The translations under genes and the position numbers were made by a program. A DNA stretch of 64,000 nucleotides from assembly GCF_030518215.1 (NCBI RefSeq), contig NZ_JAULRT010000059.1:62001-126000 (forward strand), read 5' to 3'. Below the pieces are notes generated by a model. That model had not been told where the DNA came from. It saw nothing but the letters and a program-made list of their open reading frames with translations, and did not search any database. The stretch is from Gilvimarinus algae. Its GTDB lineage: Bacteria > Pseudomonadota > Gammaproteobacteria > Pseudomonadales > Cellvibrionaceae. Positions 27,028 through 37,709 of this stretch are shown piece by piece (the first letter of the stretch is position 1; every line of letters begins with the position of its first letter).

Positions 27028-27930
27028 ATGACATTTTTGAGCCTGGTGATTGTCCTGCTGTTGGTCCAGTGGTGGGGCTCTGGCAAGCCACTGCAGAGAG
27101 ACGAATGGTTTTACCGTTGGTGGCAATGGTTGCAGGCCCACGCCGGTGAGCGCCTTCCCGCTGGCGCCGTTGGCTTTCTTGCCGTAGCCTGTCCGTCATT
27201 GGTGCTTTTGGGGCTCGTGTTGGTGATTGGCTGGTATCTGCCGGCAGTTTGGCTGTTGTTGGTGAATGTCCCGGTGCTGCTCTACAGCCTGGGGCGCGGA
27301 GAGTTCAGTCAGTCTCTGCAGAAATACCTAGAGGCCGCCCGAGCTGACAATTCCGTTCGTGCCGCTCAAGTGCTGGATGAAATGAATTTGGACCCTGGCT
27401 TGCGCTGTGAGCGCGAGGGCGATAACTGGATGCAGCTTCACCAAGAGGCGTTGCGTGTTTTCAGTTATCGCGGCTTTGAGCGAATGTTCGCGGTACTGTT
27501 CTGGTTTTTGGTTGCCGGCGCTGTTGGGGCGCTGGTGTATCGGCTGGTGGTGCTTTTAAGGGCGCACCTGCTTGAGCAAAATGATCCGGCTGCGCGCTCT
27601 GTCAATTGCGCCGCCCATTGGCTGGAGTGGCCCGCGGCACGCCTTATGGGTGTGTCATGGGCATTGGTGGGAAATTTTGAGGCCTGTATCAAGCCCTGGC
27701 GACAGTATTGCTTGGATACCCGTGTCTCTACCCCGGTTTATCTTGCGGCCGTATTGAGCGGCGCTCTGGGCGATGAGCGACACTGGCCCGACAGTGACGC
27801 CGCTACAACGCAGGGGGCTCGTATCGAGCCTGCTTACAGCTTGCAGCTCGTGGCACATACAGGGGCGATGTTTTCCCGGGCGCTCCTGCTGTGGGTTTTT
27901 GCGGCAGCGCTGATAATATTGATTGTGTAA
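27028..27930 (+). CDS. ampE: Inner-membrane protein AmpE (CobD-like signalling modulator)
   Basis: A 300-residue polytopic membrane protein with about four helices, encoded directly after ampD as in enterobacteria and pseudomonads. Typical features are LLVQWWGSG near the N-terminus and SYRGFERMFAVLFWFLVAGAVGALVYRL. A good ribosome-binding site (AGGAGGTGG) precedes the ATG. AmpE is thought to modulate the muropeptide recycling and AmpD pathway, but its molecular activity is not established. Confidence 0.92.
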   Translation: MTFLSLVIVLLLVQWWGSGKPLQRDEWFYRWWQWLQAHAGERLPAGAVGFLAVACPSLVLLGLVLVIGWYLPAVWLLLVNVPVLLYSLGRGEFSQSLQKYLEAARADNSVRAAQVLDEMNLDPGLRCEREGDNWMQLHQEALRVFSYRGFERMFAVLFWFLVAGAVGALVYRLVVLLRAHLLEQNDPAARSVNCAAHWLEWPAARLMGVSWALVGNFEACIKPWRQYCLDTRVSTPVYLAAVLSGALGDERHWPDSDAATTQGARIEPAYSLQLVAHTGAMFSRALLLWVFAAALIILIV

Positions 27931-27943
27931 GGAGTCGTTATTC

Positions 27944-28426
27944 ATGCCATCATTCGATGTAGTATCCGAGGTGGATAAGCACCAGCTGACCAATGCCGTC
28001 GATCAGGCCAGTCGGGTGATCGTCAATCGTTATGATTTTAAAGGCGTTGATGCCAGCTTTGAGCGCAAGGATTACTTGGTCACCATGACCGCCGAGGCCG
28101 AGTTTCAGCTACAGCAAATGCTGGATATTCTGCAAAGTGCGGTGCATAAAAACCAGATTGATATTGCCTGCCTGGACGTCAAGCCCTGCAGGATGAGTGG
28201 TAAGCATATGACTCAGGAAGTGGTCGTCCAAACCGGTATTGAAACCGAGCTGGCCAAGAAACTCGTCAAGATGATTAAAGATGAAAAATTTAAAGTCCAG
28301 GCGCAAATTCAGGGGGATCAACTGCGGGTAACGGGCAAGAAGCGCGATGACTTACAGGCAGTGATCGCTTTTCTCAAAAGCGCCGATGTTGGGCTGCCCC
28401 TGCAGTTTTCCAACTTCAGGGACTGA
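27944..28426 (+). CDS. yajQ: YajQ family nucleotide-binding protein
   Basis: A 160-residue cytoplasmic protein of the YajQ (UPF0234) family starting MPSFDVVSEVD, with RYDFKGVD and KDEKFKVQAQIQGDQLRVTGKKRDDLQ. Members bind cyclic-di-GMP in some gammaproteobacteria and tRNA or GTP in others. The ATG at 27944 is preceded by AAGGAG; the longer GTG start within ampE is rejected. It converges on cysZ with an 11-base overlap of coding ends. Confidence 0.96.
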   Translation: MPSFDVVSEVDKHQLTNAVDQASRVIVNRYDFKGVDASFERKDYLVTMTAEAEFQLQQMLDILQSAVHKNQIDIACLDVKPCRMSGKHMTQEVVVQTGIETELAKKLVKMIKDEKFKVQAQIQGDQLRVTGKKRDDLQAVIAFLKSADVGLPLQFSNFRD

Positions 28427-29168
28427 CAGTGGTGGGTTGAGGGCGCAACTCCTCAACCCAGTAAACGGTAGCACCAGCGACGGCGATTGGCATTACAAAA
28501 ATATTGACTATCGGAACAATGCTGCCAAGCATCACCAGGGCGCCGAACGGGTAGCTGGTAAGAGGGCGCCGTCCGAGCTTTTTGCGAAGCGCCGGGAAGG
28601 GAGTTTGGTGATTGTCGGCCGGGTAGTCCACATACTGCACCGACATACACCAGGCTGCCCATAAGCCTGATATCAATAATACCAGCAAGTTGATTCCAGG
28701 GATAAACCAGCTAAAAACAATCAGCACCAAAATCAATAAGCCGCGGGTGATAAAGTACCAGAGTTTGATCAGTTCTCGCCCCAATGTGCGGGGAATGAGC
28801 TCGCCCCAGCTCTCTGGTGGCGGCGCTGCTCCGGTTAGGTGTTGCTCGATCTTTTCTGCCAGAACGCCATAAAACGGTGCTGCAATCAGATTGGTTATGA
28901 GATTGAAGCTGTAGCCATAGACAAACAAAACCGCGATAGCGAAGATGACCCACAACACCCAGGCGAGAAATTCCAACCAGCCCGGCAACCAATCCATCAT
29001 TAGCGCGAGGAAATCACTGAACAGGTGCACCAGCGCCACGGTGGTGAGCACAAAAACCAGCAGGTTGGCTACAAGGGGAACGACGATAAAACGCTTGAGC
29101 CCCGGGGCGGTAATGATATGCGCCCCGCGGCTCAAGTATTCAAGAGCCTTGGCCGGGTTGCCCTGCAT
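28416..29168 (-). CDS. cysZ: Sulfate transporter CysZ
   Basis: A 250-residue inner-membrane protein of the CysZ/EI24 family, a sulfate uptake channel that feeds cysteine synthesis. Seen are the N-terminal GAHIITAPGLKRFIVVPL, FNLITNLIAAPFYGVLAE, and near the C-terminus RPLTSYPFGALVMLGSIVPIVN, with about four to six hydrophobic segments. Its start directly abuts the stop of the PA4642-like gene, so it may be read from the gat operon transcript. Confidence 0.92.
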   Translation of the reverse strand: MQGNPAKALEYLSRGAHIITAPGLKRFIVVPLVANLLVFVLTTVALVHLFSDFLALMMDWLPGWLEFLAWVLWVIFAIAVLFVYGYSFNLITNLIAAPFYGVLAEKIEQHLTGAAPPPESWGELIPRTLGRELIKLWYFITRGLLILVLIVFSWFIPGINLLVLLISGLWAAWCMSVQYVDYPADNHQTPFPALRKKLGRRPLTSYPFGALVMLGSIVPIVNIFVMPIAVAGATVYWVEELRPQPTTVSP

Positions 29169-29465
29169 TTAGTGAGCGCCGGCCTGTTCCAGCGCCGCAA
29201 CATAGTCGTCTGCGTGCCGGTGCGCTTTGATTGTCTGCAGAAAGGTCTTGCCGTCCGGACCGGTGGCATTCAGGTCACGGCCTTGCTCCACAAAAAAGCG
29301 CACGAAGGTTGCAAAGTTTTCTTCCCGCATTCCCCGGTATGCCTTTTCCAGCAGGTGGTAGTCCTGATTTACGCCATCTGGCGCGGGATACAGGAAGAAA
29401 CTCTTGATGCGTTCGTCATCAAACACCTCTCCCAATACTTTTTGCTTGTCTTTTTTTACGGTCAT
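29169..29465 (-). CDS. PA4642-like conserved small protein
   Basis: A 98-residue soluble protein resembling the PA4642 family: [37 protein letters not shown], and a tail with [16 protein letters not shown]. The C-terminal half looks like a single ankyrin-type unit ([18 protein letters not shown]). Its start overlaps the stop of gatB by 4 bases, so it is translationally coupled to the amidotransferase genes. Function is unknown. Confidence 0.85.
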   Translation of the reverse strand: MTVKKDKQKVLGEVFDDERIKSFFLYPAPDGVNQDYHLLEKAYRGMREENFATFVRFFVEQGRDLNATGPDGKTFLQTIKAHRHADDYVAALEQAGAH

Positions 29466-30910
29466 TGTTCGTCCAACTTCTTCAGTAGAATCTCGTTCAC
29501 AGCTTGAGGGTTCGCCTGCCCCTTGCTCGCCTTCATGATCTGGCCGACGAAAAAGCCCAGCATTTTCGGCCGTTTTTTCTCATCGGCCGCTTTATAATTG
29601 TCCACTTGGCTCTGGTTGTTGGCGATAACCTCATCCACCATTTTTTCCAAAGCCCCGGTGTCTGATACCTGCTGCAAGCCGCGTTTGTCGATGATCTGAT
29701 CAGCGGAGCCTTCGCCTTCGGTCATGGCCTCAAAGACTTGCTTGGCAATTTTCCCGGAGATGGTGCCGTCTTTGATGCGGCTGATCAGCCCGGCCAGGTG
29801 TTCGGCGCTCACTTTGCAGTCGGCTAGTGTTTGCTCGCTTTTGTTGAGGTGCGCGGCCAAGTCTACCATCACCCAGTTGGCTGCCAGCTTTGGTTCGCCG
29901 GAGGTTTTGGCGACGGTTTCGTAGAAATCCGCCGTGGCCCGATCGGCGGTCAATACGGCCGCATCGTAGCTTGAGAGCTGATATTCGCTGACAAACCGAT
30001 CGCGCTTGGCATCCGGCAGTTCGGGCAGTGACTGTCTGATCTGCTCAATGTAGTCGTCGTCCAGGATCACCGGCAGCAGGTCCGGGCAGGGGAAGTAGCG
30101 ATAGTCGTTGGCCACTTCTTTACTGCGCATTGAGCGGGTTTCGTTTTTCTCTGAGTCGTAGAGACGGGTTTCCTGTACGACCTTGCCGCCATCCTCAATC
30201 AGGTCAATTTGGCGCTCTGCCTCGACTTTAATGGCTTTTTCGACAAACTTAAACGAGTTGATGTTCTTGATTTCGCAGCGTGTGCCGAGGGTTTCATCGC
30301 CCTTCAGGCGCACCGACACATTGGCGTCGCAGCGCATGGAGCCCTGCGACATTTCGCCGTCGGAAATGCCGAGGTAGGTAATGATGGAGTGAATTTTCTT
30401 TAAATAGGCCACCGCCTCTTCGGCTGAGCGCATATCCGGTTCGGAGACAATTTCAATCAGAGGCGTCCCTGCGCGGTTCAAGTCAATGCCGCTCATGCCG
30501 TGATAGTCTTCGTGCAGCGACTTGCCGGCGTCCTCTTCCAGGTGCGCATGATGCAAGCGGATAGACTTGCGCTCGCCGTTACCCAGCTCAATCTCTATCA
30601 CCCCTGAGCCAACAATGGGCTCAGCAAGCTGAGTGGTCTGGTAGCCTTTGGGCAGGTCGGGGTAAAAATAGTTTTTACGCTCGAACACTGAACGCTTGCC
30701 GATCTCGGCGTTCATCGCCAGGCCGAACATAACGGCAAAGCGGAAAGCCTCTTCGTTGGCCACGGGCAAGGTTCCGGGCATGGCCAGGTCAATGGCGCAG
30801 GCCTGGGTATTTGGCGAGGCGCCAAAGGCGGTGCTGGCACCGGAAAATATTTTCGATCGAGTGGCGAGCTGTACGTGAATTTCCAGCCCGATAACGGTTT
30901 CCCATTCCAT
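29462..30910 (-). CDS. gatB: Aspartyl/glutamyl-tRNA amidotransferase subunit B
   Basis: GatB binds mischarged Glu-tRNA(Gln) or Asp-tRNA(Asn) and activates it for amidation in the GatCAB complex. The 482 residues show the N-terminal cradle motifs [12 protein letters not shown] and [13 protein letters not shown], then [29 protein letters not shown], and the C-terminal YqeY-like tail ([18 protein letters not shown]). It follows gatA by 15 bases. Confidence 0.98.
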   Translation of the reverse strand: MEWETVIGLEIHVQLATRSKIFSGASTAFGASPNTQACAIDLAMPGTLPVANEEAFRFAVMFGLAMNAEIGKRSVFERKNYFYPDLPKGYQTTQLAEPIVGSGVIEIELGNGERKSIRLHHAHLEEDAGKSLHEDYHGMSGIDLNRAGTPLIEIVSEPDMRSAEEAVAYLKKIHSIITYLGISDGEMSQGSMRCDANVSVRLKGDETLGTRCEIKNINSFKFVEKAIKVEAERQIDLIEDGGKVVQETRLYDSEKNETRSMRSKEVANDYRYFPCPDLLPVILDDDYIEQIRQSLPELPDAKRDRFVSEYQLSSYDAAVLTADRATADFYETVAKTSGEPKLAANWVMVDLAAHLNKSEQTLADCKVSAEHLAGLISRIKDGTISGKIAKQVFEAMTEGEGSADQIIDKRGLQQVSDTGALEKMVDEVIANNQSQVDNYKAADEKKRPKMLGFFVGQIMKASKGQANPQAVNEILLKKLDEQ

Positions 30911-30925
30911 GTTCGCTACCTCTAT

Positions 30926-32380
30926 TTACGCTGTTTCCGGGGCCAGCTGCTGATGAAAGTCAGTGGCGAGCTGGAATTGATGGGCGGCATTCAACAGTCT
31001 ACTTTCGGCGAAGTAATTGCCAATCAGTTGCAGGCCCACGGGTTTGTTGTCGACCAGGCCGCAGGGAATGGAGAGTCCAGGCAAGCCGGCCAGGTTGGTG
31101 GCGATGGTGTAGATGTCTTCCAGGTACATGGCCACGGGGTCGTCGCCTTTGGCGCCAAACTCAAACGCTGGATTGGGAGCGGTCGGGCCGACAATCACGT
31201 CGACGTCTTTGAAGGCCTCGACAAAGTCCTGTTTGATCAGGCGACGCACTTGCTGAGCCTTGTTGTAGTAAGCGTCGTAGTAACCCGCTGACAAAGCGTA
31301 GGTGCCAACCAGTATGCGGCGTTTTACCTCGTCGCCGAAAGCTTCGCCGCGCGAGCGCTTGTAGAGGTCGGCAAGGTCTTTCGGTTCGGCGCAACGGTAG
31401 CCGTAACGTACGCCATCAAAGCGTGACAGGTTGGCCGAACACTCGGCTGGTGCGATCACATAGTAGGCTGGCACCGCCAGGTGAGTATGAGGCAGGCTGA
31501 TGGCTTTCACCTTGGCGCCGAGTGATTCATACACCTTGATAGCGGCCTGCACCCGCTCGGCCGTCTGCGGGTTGAGTCCTTCGCCGAAATACTCTTCGGG
31601 AATGCCGAGGGTGAGTCCGTCAAGTTTGTCGCCCAGTGGCGCTGTGTAGTCTTCCAGAGGCTGATCAACACAGGTTGAGTCCTTGGCATCAAAGCTTGCC
31701 ATGGCGTTGAGCATTATGGCGGCGTCTTCGGCGGTGTGGGTGAGCGTGCCCGCCTGGTCGAGGCTTGAGGCAAAGGCAATCATACCCCAGCGCGAGACCC
31801 TGCCGTAGGTGGGTTTGATTCCTGTCAGCCCGCACAGTGCCGCCGGTTGGCGAATCGAGCCGCCAGTATCGCTGGCGGTGGCGGCCGGCGCCAATAGAGC
31901 GGCTACCGCCGCGGCTGAGCCGCCGGAGGAGCCGCCGGGCACGCACTGGGTGTTCCACGGGTTCTTTACCGGACCGTAGTAGCTGGTCTCGTTCGACGAG
32001 CCCATAGCGAATTCGTCCATGTTGGTTTTGCCCAGCATGACCGCGCCAGCACGTTGGTAATTCTCGACGATGGTGGCGTCGTATGGGGCAATAAAGTTAT
32101 CCAGCATTTTTGAGCCACAGCTGGTGCGGACACCCAGGGTACAGAATATGTCTTTGTGGGCAATGGGAATGCCGCAAAGGGGTGAAGCGTCGCCTGCCGC
32201 CAGACGTTGGTCGGCCGCCTCGGCCTGCGCGAGGGCGATATCATCGGTGACGGTGACGAAGCTGTTGTACTTACTGTCCAGTGAGTTGATCCGGTCTAGA
32301 TAGTGACGGGTCAGTTCAACACTGGAAAAAGCTTTACTGCGCAACCCCGAGACGAGCTGGGCAATGGTTTTGGTATGCAT
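30926..32380 (-). CDS. gatA: Aspartyl/glutamyl-tRNA amidotransferase subunit A
   Basis: GatA is the glutaminase of the GatCAB complex. The 484-residue protein carries the amidase signature: catalytic Lys in IAHKDIF, the cis-Ser in [14 protein letters not shown], and the nucleophile Ser in [16 protein letters not shown] stands 8 bases before the ATG. It lies between gatC (52 bases upstream) and gatB. Confidence 0.98.
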   Translation of the reverse strand: MHTKTIAQLVSGLRSKAFSSVELTRHYLDRINSLDSKYNSFVTVTDDIALAQAEAADQRLAAGDASPLCGIPIAHKDIFCTLGVRTSCGSKMLDNFIAPYDATIVENYQRAGAVMLGKTNMDEFAMGSSNETSYYGPVKNPWNTQCVPGGSSGGSAAAVAALLAPAATASDTGGSIRQPAALCGLTGIKPTYGRVSRWGMIAFASSLDQAGTLTHTAEDAAIMLNAMASFDAKDSTCVDQPLEDYTAPLGDKLDGLTLGIPEEYFGEGLNPQTAERVQAAIKVYESLGAKVKAISLPHTHLAVPAYYVIAPAECSANLSRFDGVRYGYRCAEPKDLADLYKRSRGEAFGDEVKRRILVGTYALSAGYYDAYYNKAQQVRRLIKQDFVEAFKDVDVIVGPTAPNPAFEFGAKGDDPVAMYLEDIYTIATNLAGLPGLSIPCGLVDNKPVGLQLIGNYFAESRLLNAAHQFQLATDFHQQLAPETA

Positions 32381-32432
32381 GAACAGTATCCTTGGTAGGA
32401 GGGCTGTAAAAGTAGCTCAGGTGTCGCCGGGC

Positions 32433-32720
32433 CTATTCGACCACTCGCGGAACCAGATATAGACCGTCTTCAATGGCCGGTGCCATGGCTTGCAGGGAAC
32501 TGCGCTGGTCGGTTTCTGTGACTTCATCGGCGCGCAACCGCTGTACCGCGTCCAGAGGGTGCGCCATGGGAGTTACGCCAGAGGTATCCGCTGCCTGCAG
32601 CTGGCCGACCAGCTCCAGTACCTGAGATATGCTTTGCGCCGCAGCGCTGGCCGCCTCTGGGGAAATCTCCAGCCTGGCCAACTCTGCCAGTTTTTCAATG
32701 TCTGATTGATCTACCGCCAT
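32433..32720 (-). CDS. gatC: Aspartyl/glutamyl-tRNA amidotransferase subunit C
   Basis: GatC is the small belt-like subunit stabilising GatA-GatB. The 95 residues contain EKLAELARLEISPEA and GVTPMAHPLDAVQRLRADEVTE with the C-terminal YLVPRVVE, all typical. A frame extends upstream to 32894, but homologues start at MAVDQSDI, the ATG at 32720, preceded by a GGAG. It is the first gene of the leftward gatCAB operon, divergent from mreB. Confidence 0.97.
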   Translation of the reverse strand: MAVDQSDIEKLAELARLEISPEAASAAAQSISQVLELVGQLQAADTSGVTPMAHPLDAVQRLRADEVTETDQRSSLQAMAPAIEDGLYLVPRVVE

Positions 32721-34091
<1,371 letters not shown>

Positions 34092-34189
34092 GGCCCCCCC
34101 GGCCTGTCAGCGTGCCGGGTTGAGTAAGATCGAGTCCGCCGGCGCTGGGGCCTGCGGACCACTTTGCCGGTTACGTCGGAGCAAGAGCC

Positions 34190-35023
34190 ATTAAAACGCT
34201 TTTTACCAAAGGCCCCGCCGTCAGTTCTCGCTTTGCTCTGTTCAGCCTGATAGCGCTGTCACTGGTGTTGATGTCCCTTTATACCGACTGGTTGGATGAA
34301 CCCCGCCGACAGTTGAGCGCTGTTGCCAAACCCCTTTATCAAGTCACTGATTGGCCCCGCCGCATCAACGAGTGGCGCGAGGAGACGTTCGTCTCCCGAG
34401 CGACCCTGCTGCAGGAAAAGCAGCGGCTTGAGTCCGAGTTGTTGATTCACCAGCGTAAGTTGCAACAAATGGCGGCACTGGCGGCGGAAAATGTGCGCCT
34501 GCGGCAACTGCTGAATGCTACCGAGTTGCTGGAAGATGACGTTCTGGTGGCCGAGTTGATAGGGGTGTCGCCAAATCCACTGAGCCACACCTTGGTGCTT
34601 AATCGCGGTAGCGATGACGGTGTCTATGAAGGCCAGCCGGTATTGGATGCCAAGGGTCTTATGGGCCAGGTAATTGAAGTCAGCTCTGCCAGTGCCCGGG
34701 TGCTCTTGCTGACCGACCCCTCTCACGCACTGCCTGTGCAGGTTAATCGCAATGGCGTCAGAACCATCGCTGAGGGCACGGGTGATCTCTCGCGCCTTAA
34801 GCTCAGACATGTGTCCAATACCACGGACATACGTGAAGGCGACTTGCTGGTCAGCTCCGGGCTTGGCCAGCGTTTTCCCTCGGGCTATCCGGTGGCGGTT
34901 GTGGAGCAGATTATTCGCGACCCGGGGCAGCCGTTTGCGGAAATCATCGCACGGCCGATGGCGCAAATGGACCGGGCCCGCAACGTTCTTCTGGTGTTCG
35001 ATTCGCCGCTGGCAGGGCGTTGA
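34190..35023 (+). CDS. mreC: Rod shape-determining protein MreC, apparent ATT start
   Basis: MreC is the bitopic periplasmic scaffold of the elongasome. The conserved N-terminus of MreC (in E. coli MKPIFSRGPSL) aligns with codons 34190 onward reading IKTLFTKGPAVSSRF, then the single membrane helix (FALFSLIALSLVLMSLY), a coiled coil (about 60-100) and the beta domain (GSDDGVYEGQPVLD, PIQV-like PVQVNRNG, SSGLGQRFPSGYPVA). The codon at the expected Met is ATT, with GGAG 8 bases before it; no ATG, GTG or TTG occurs in frame until GTG 34265, which would delete the anchor. About 277 residues, shorter than E. coli MreC because the Pro-rich tail is missing. Confidence 0.88.
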   Translation: MKTLFTKGPAVSSRFALFSLIALSLVLMSLYTDWLDEPRRQLSAVAKPLYQVTDWPRRINEWREETFVSRATLLQEKQRLESELLIHQRKLQQMAALAAENVRLRQLLNATELLEDDVLVAELIGVSPNPLSHTLVLNRGSDDGVYEGQPVLDAKGLMGQVIEVSSASARVLLLTDPSHALPVQVNRNGVRTIAEGTGDLSRLKLRHVSNTTDIREGDLLVSSGLGQRFPSGYPVAVVEQIIRDPGQPFAEIIARPMAQMDRARNVLLVFDSPLAGR

Positions 35024-35026
35024 CAG

Positions 35027-35524
35027 ATGGGGGGTGACCGGCCTGTCACATACGCGTTGGTGCTGGCGACAATCCTGCTGGCCACGCTACTTGATATCTA
35101 CCCGCTAGAATTCGAGCATCAGATCTTCCGTCCCCAATTTGTGCTTTTGGTGGCCATTTACTGGATTTATGTGCTACCTCAGAGTACCAGCATGACGCTG
35201 TTACTCATTCTCGGGCTGCTGCAAGACGTTATTGTGGGCACGCCGCTGGGCCAACATCCGCTTATGCTGACACTGGTGGGTTATCTCTGCCTGCGCTCCT
35301 ACCGTCGAATGCGCCATTTTGCCCGCTGGCAGGAAGCGTTGTGGGTGTTCGTCCTTGTCGTGCTGGCCCAGCTGGTGGCCTACTGGGTGCAATCGCTTGC
35401 CGGCAGGGAGTTTGCCGGGCTCGAATTTATGATGCCGGCTCTGGCCAGCGCCAGTGTCTGGCCCATGCTGGCGTTGATTCTCGATGCGGTTCGTCGGCGT
35501 TATCGTATATCGCGGCAGATATAG
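35027..35524 (+). CDS. mreD: Rod shape-determining protein MreD
   Basis: A 165-residue polytopic membrane protein with about five helices, encoded 3 bases after mreC. It shows the MreD features [25 protein letters not shown] and [17 protein letters not shown]. It links MreC to the rest of the elongasome. Confidence 0.95.
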   Translation: MGGDRPVTYALVLATILLATLLDIYPLEFEHQIFRPQFVLLVAIYWIYVLPQSTSMTLLLILGLLQDVIVGTPLGQHPLMLTLVGYLCLRSYRRMRHFARWQEALWVFVLVVLAQLVAYWVQSLAGREFAGLEFMMPALASASVWPMLALILDAVRRRYRISRQI

Positions 35525-35532
35525 GAGCCAAT

Positions 35533-36135
35533 ATGAATTCCAGCCAGGTCACACCACCCCCTCTGTATTTGGCCTCCGGCTCTCCCAGGCGCCGGGAACT
35601 GCTCAGTCAGATAGGCGTGCGGTTTGAAGTGCTTAGGGTGGACGTGCCCGAGGTACGCGCCGCCGCTGAAACGCCTGAGTCCTACGTCCAGCGACTGGCT
35701 CTGGATAAGGCGCGCGCGGGCCGTGCGCGGCTAGCCGGTCAGCCGGGGGTGGTACTCGGTGCCGATACCCTGGGCGTGCTCGACGGTGAAGTGTTGGAAA
35801 AGCCGCATCATCGCGACGATGCCCACCGCATGTTGAGTGCCATGTCCGGGCGGGAGCACACGGTGCTGACTGCCGTCGCACTTACCGATGGGCGTCTCGA
35901 AGCTCAGGCTGTGGTTGAAACTCGAGTTAGGTTCCGTACTCTGGACGCTGGCGAAATAAACCGCTATTGGGATACCGGAGAGCCGGTCGATAAAGCGGGG
36001 AGTTATGCCATTCAAGGTCTGGGCGCCGTATTTGTCAGCCGTATTCAGGGCAGTTATTCTGCGGTCGTCGGTCTGCCGCTGGAGACGACAGCGCAGCTGC
36101 TGTCGCAGTACAATATCCCGGTGTGGCAGGTATGA
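35533..36135 (+). CDS. maf: Nucleoside triphosphate pyrophosphatase Maf (YhdE type)
   Basis: Maf hydrolyses dTTP, UTP and modified nucleotides to monophosphates as a house-cleaning enzyme and affects septation when in excess. The 200 residues contain [20 protein letters not shown] and [13 protein letters not shown]. The position between mreD and rng supports the YhdE subfamily. The longer open frame from 35341 overlaps mreD and is rejected in favour of the ATG at 35533, which follows AGGAG. Confidence 0.96.
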   Translation: MNSSQVTPPPLYLASGSPRRRELLSQIGVRFEVLRVDVPEVRAAAETPESYVQRLALDKARAGRARLAGQPGVVLGADTLGVLDGEVLEKPHHRDDAHRMLSAMSGREHTVLTAVALTDGRLEAQAVVETRVRFRTLDAGEINRYWDTGEPVDKAGSYAIQGLGAVFVSRIQGSYSAVVGLPLETTAQLLSQYNIPVWQV

Positions 36136-36181
36136 GCGAGTGTCAACAGGCCCGAATCCGGTGATCCCGAGTTAAGAGAGC

Positions 36182-37657
36182 GTGGCGGTGAGCGAAGAAA
36201 TTTTGATCAATGTGTCGCCGGTAGAGACCCGGGTGGCCCTCGTGGACAATGGCGTCTTGCAGGAGCTTCACGTCGAACGTATTCACCGCAAAGGCTTTGT
36301 CGGCAATATCTATAAGGGCAAGGTTGTGAGAGTGCTGCCGGGTATGCAGGCGGCGTTTGTCGATATTGGTCTAGAGCGAACGGGCTTTATCCATGCTCAG
36401 GAACTGACCCCGGAGCTGGTGGAGGGCGAGCCAAGACGCACAGAGCTTCCCGACATTCGCACACTGGTGCGCGAGGGGCAGACCCTTTTGGTACAAGTCA
36501 GCAAAGACCCCATCAGCACGAAAGGTGCGAGGCTTACCACCCACATCACTCTTTCTTCCCGGTATCTGGTGTACATGCCCAACAGCCCTCATATTGGGGT
36601 GTCCATTCGTATTGATGACGACAAAGAGCGCGAGCGCCTGCGCACAGCGGTGGAGTCCTCTGTCAAAGAGGGAGGTGGCCGTGGCGGGTTTATTGTCCGC
36701 ACTGTCGCCGAGGGCATCGAAGAAGACGCTGTGGTGGCCGACATTCCCTTTTTGCAAAAGCTCTGGCAAGACCTTAACGATAAGCTCTCCGCTGTGGAGG
36801 CGCCGGCGGTTATCTACGAGGATATGCCGCTGACTCTGCGCTCGCTGCGCGATCTGGCGCGATCTCCGATTGAAAAAATCCGCGTCGACTCACGTCAGAG
36901 TTGGTCGCAGATGCGCGAGTTTGCCAACGAGTATTGCCCTCAGCTGATCAATATTATCGAATGCTACCAGGGAGAGCGGCCGCTGCTTGATCTCTATGGT
37001 GTGGAGGACGAGATTGCCAAAGCGCTCGATACTCGTGTCGCGCTCAAATCGAGTGGCTATCTGATTATCGAACAGACCGAGGCCATGACCACCATCGATG
37101 TCAACACCGGTGCCTTTGTCGGGCGTCGCAATCTTGAAGAGACAATTTTCAAAACCAATATGGAGGCGGCGGGGGCGATCGCCCGGCAGCTTCGGGTGCG
37201 CAATATTGGTGGCATTATTGTTCTCGACTTTATCGATATGCAGGACCCAGAACATCAGCGCCAGGTGCTGCGCACCCTAGAAAAGGCGCTGGAGAAAGAT
37301 CACGCCAAAACCAAAATTACCGGTGTGTCTGAGTTGGGTCTGGTGGAAATGACGCGTAAGCGCACCCGAGAATCGCTGGGTCAGATGCTCTGCGAGACCT
37401 GTCCTGTATGCCGCGGCCGGGGCGAAGTGAAGTCGGCTGAAACCGTTTGCTATGAAGTCTTTCGCGAAATTTTGCGCGAAGCCCGGGCCTACGATAACGA
37501 AAAGTTTTTGGTGTTGGCCGCCTCGGTGGTGGTTGACCGTCTGCTCGATGAAGAGGCCGCCTATGTGGCCGATCTAGAGGCTTTTATAGGCCGTACCATC
37601 GAATTTCAGGTTGAACCTCTGTTCAATCAGGAGCAGTACGACATTGTCTTGGTGTGA
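36182..37657 (+). CDS. rng: Ribonuclease G
   Basis: RNase G is the endonuclease that matures the 5' end of 16S rRNA and degrades some mRNAs. The 491 residues have the S1 domain (GNIYKGKVVRVLPGMQAAFVDIG), the 5'-sensor, the metal-binding aspartates in TTIDVNTGAFVG and IIVLDFIDM, and the zinc link CETCPVC. It lacks the long C-terminal scaffold of RNase E. It starts at GTG 36182 (or GTG 36188) with AAGAGAG upstream. Confidence 0.97.
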   Translation: MAVSEEILINVSPVETRVALVDNGVLQELHVERIHRKGFVGNIYKGKVVRVLPGMQAAFVDIGLERTGFIHAQELTPELVEGEPRRTELPDIRTLVREGQTLLVQVSKDPISTKGARLTTHITLSSRYLVYMPNSPHIGVSIRIDDDKERERLRTAVESSVKEGGGRGGFIVRTVAEGIEEDAVVADIPFLQKLWQDLNDKLSAVEAPAVIYEDMPLTLRSLRDLARSPIEKIRVDSRQSWSQMREFANEYCPQLINIIECYQGERPLLDLYGVEDEIAKALDTRVALKSSGYLIIEQTEAMTTIDVNTGAFVGRRNLEETIFKTNMEAAGAIARQLRVRNIGGIIVLDFIDMQDPEHQRQVLRTLEKALEKDHAKTKITGVSELGLVEMTRKRTRESLGQMLCETCPVCRGRGEVKSAETVCYEVFREILREARAYDNEKFLVLAASVVVDRLLDEEAAYVADLEAFIGRTIEFQVEPLFNQEQYDIVLV

Positions 37658-37709
37658 CGTCTTTTCTACTGCTCACTTTTGCTTGAGCGAATGCGCGGGG
37701 AGCTGATTG

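Noticed and set aside
34265-35023. mreC beginning at GTG 34265
   Set aside because: It removes the conserved N-terminus and the single membrane anchor that are encoded in frame upstream.
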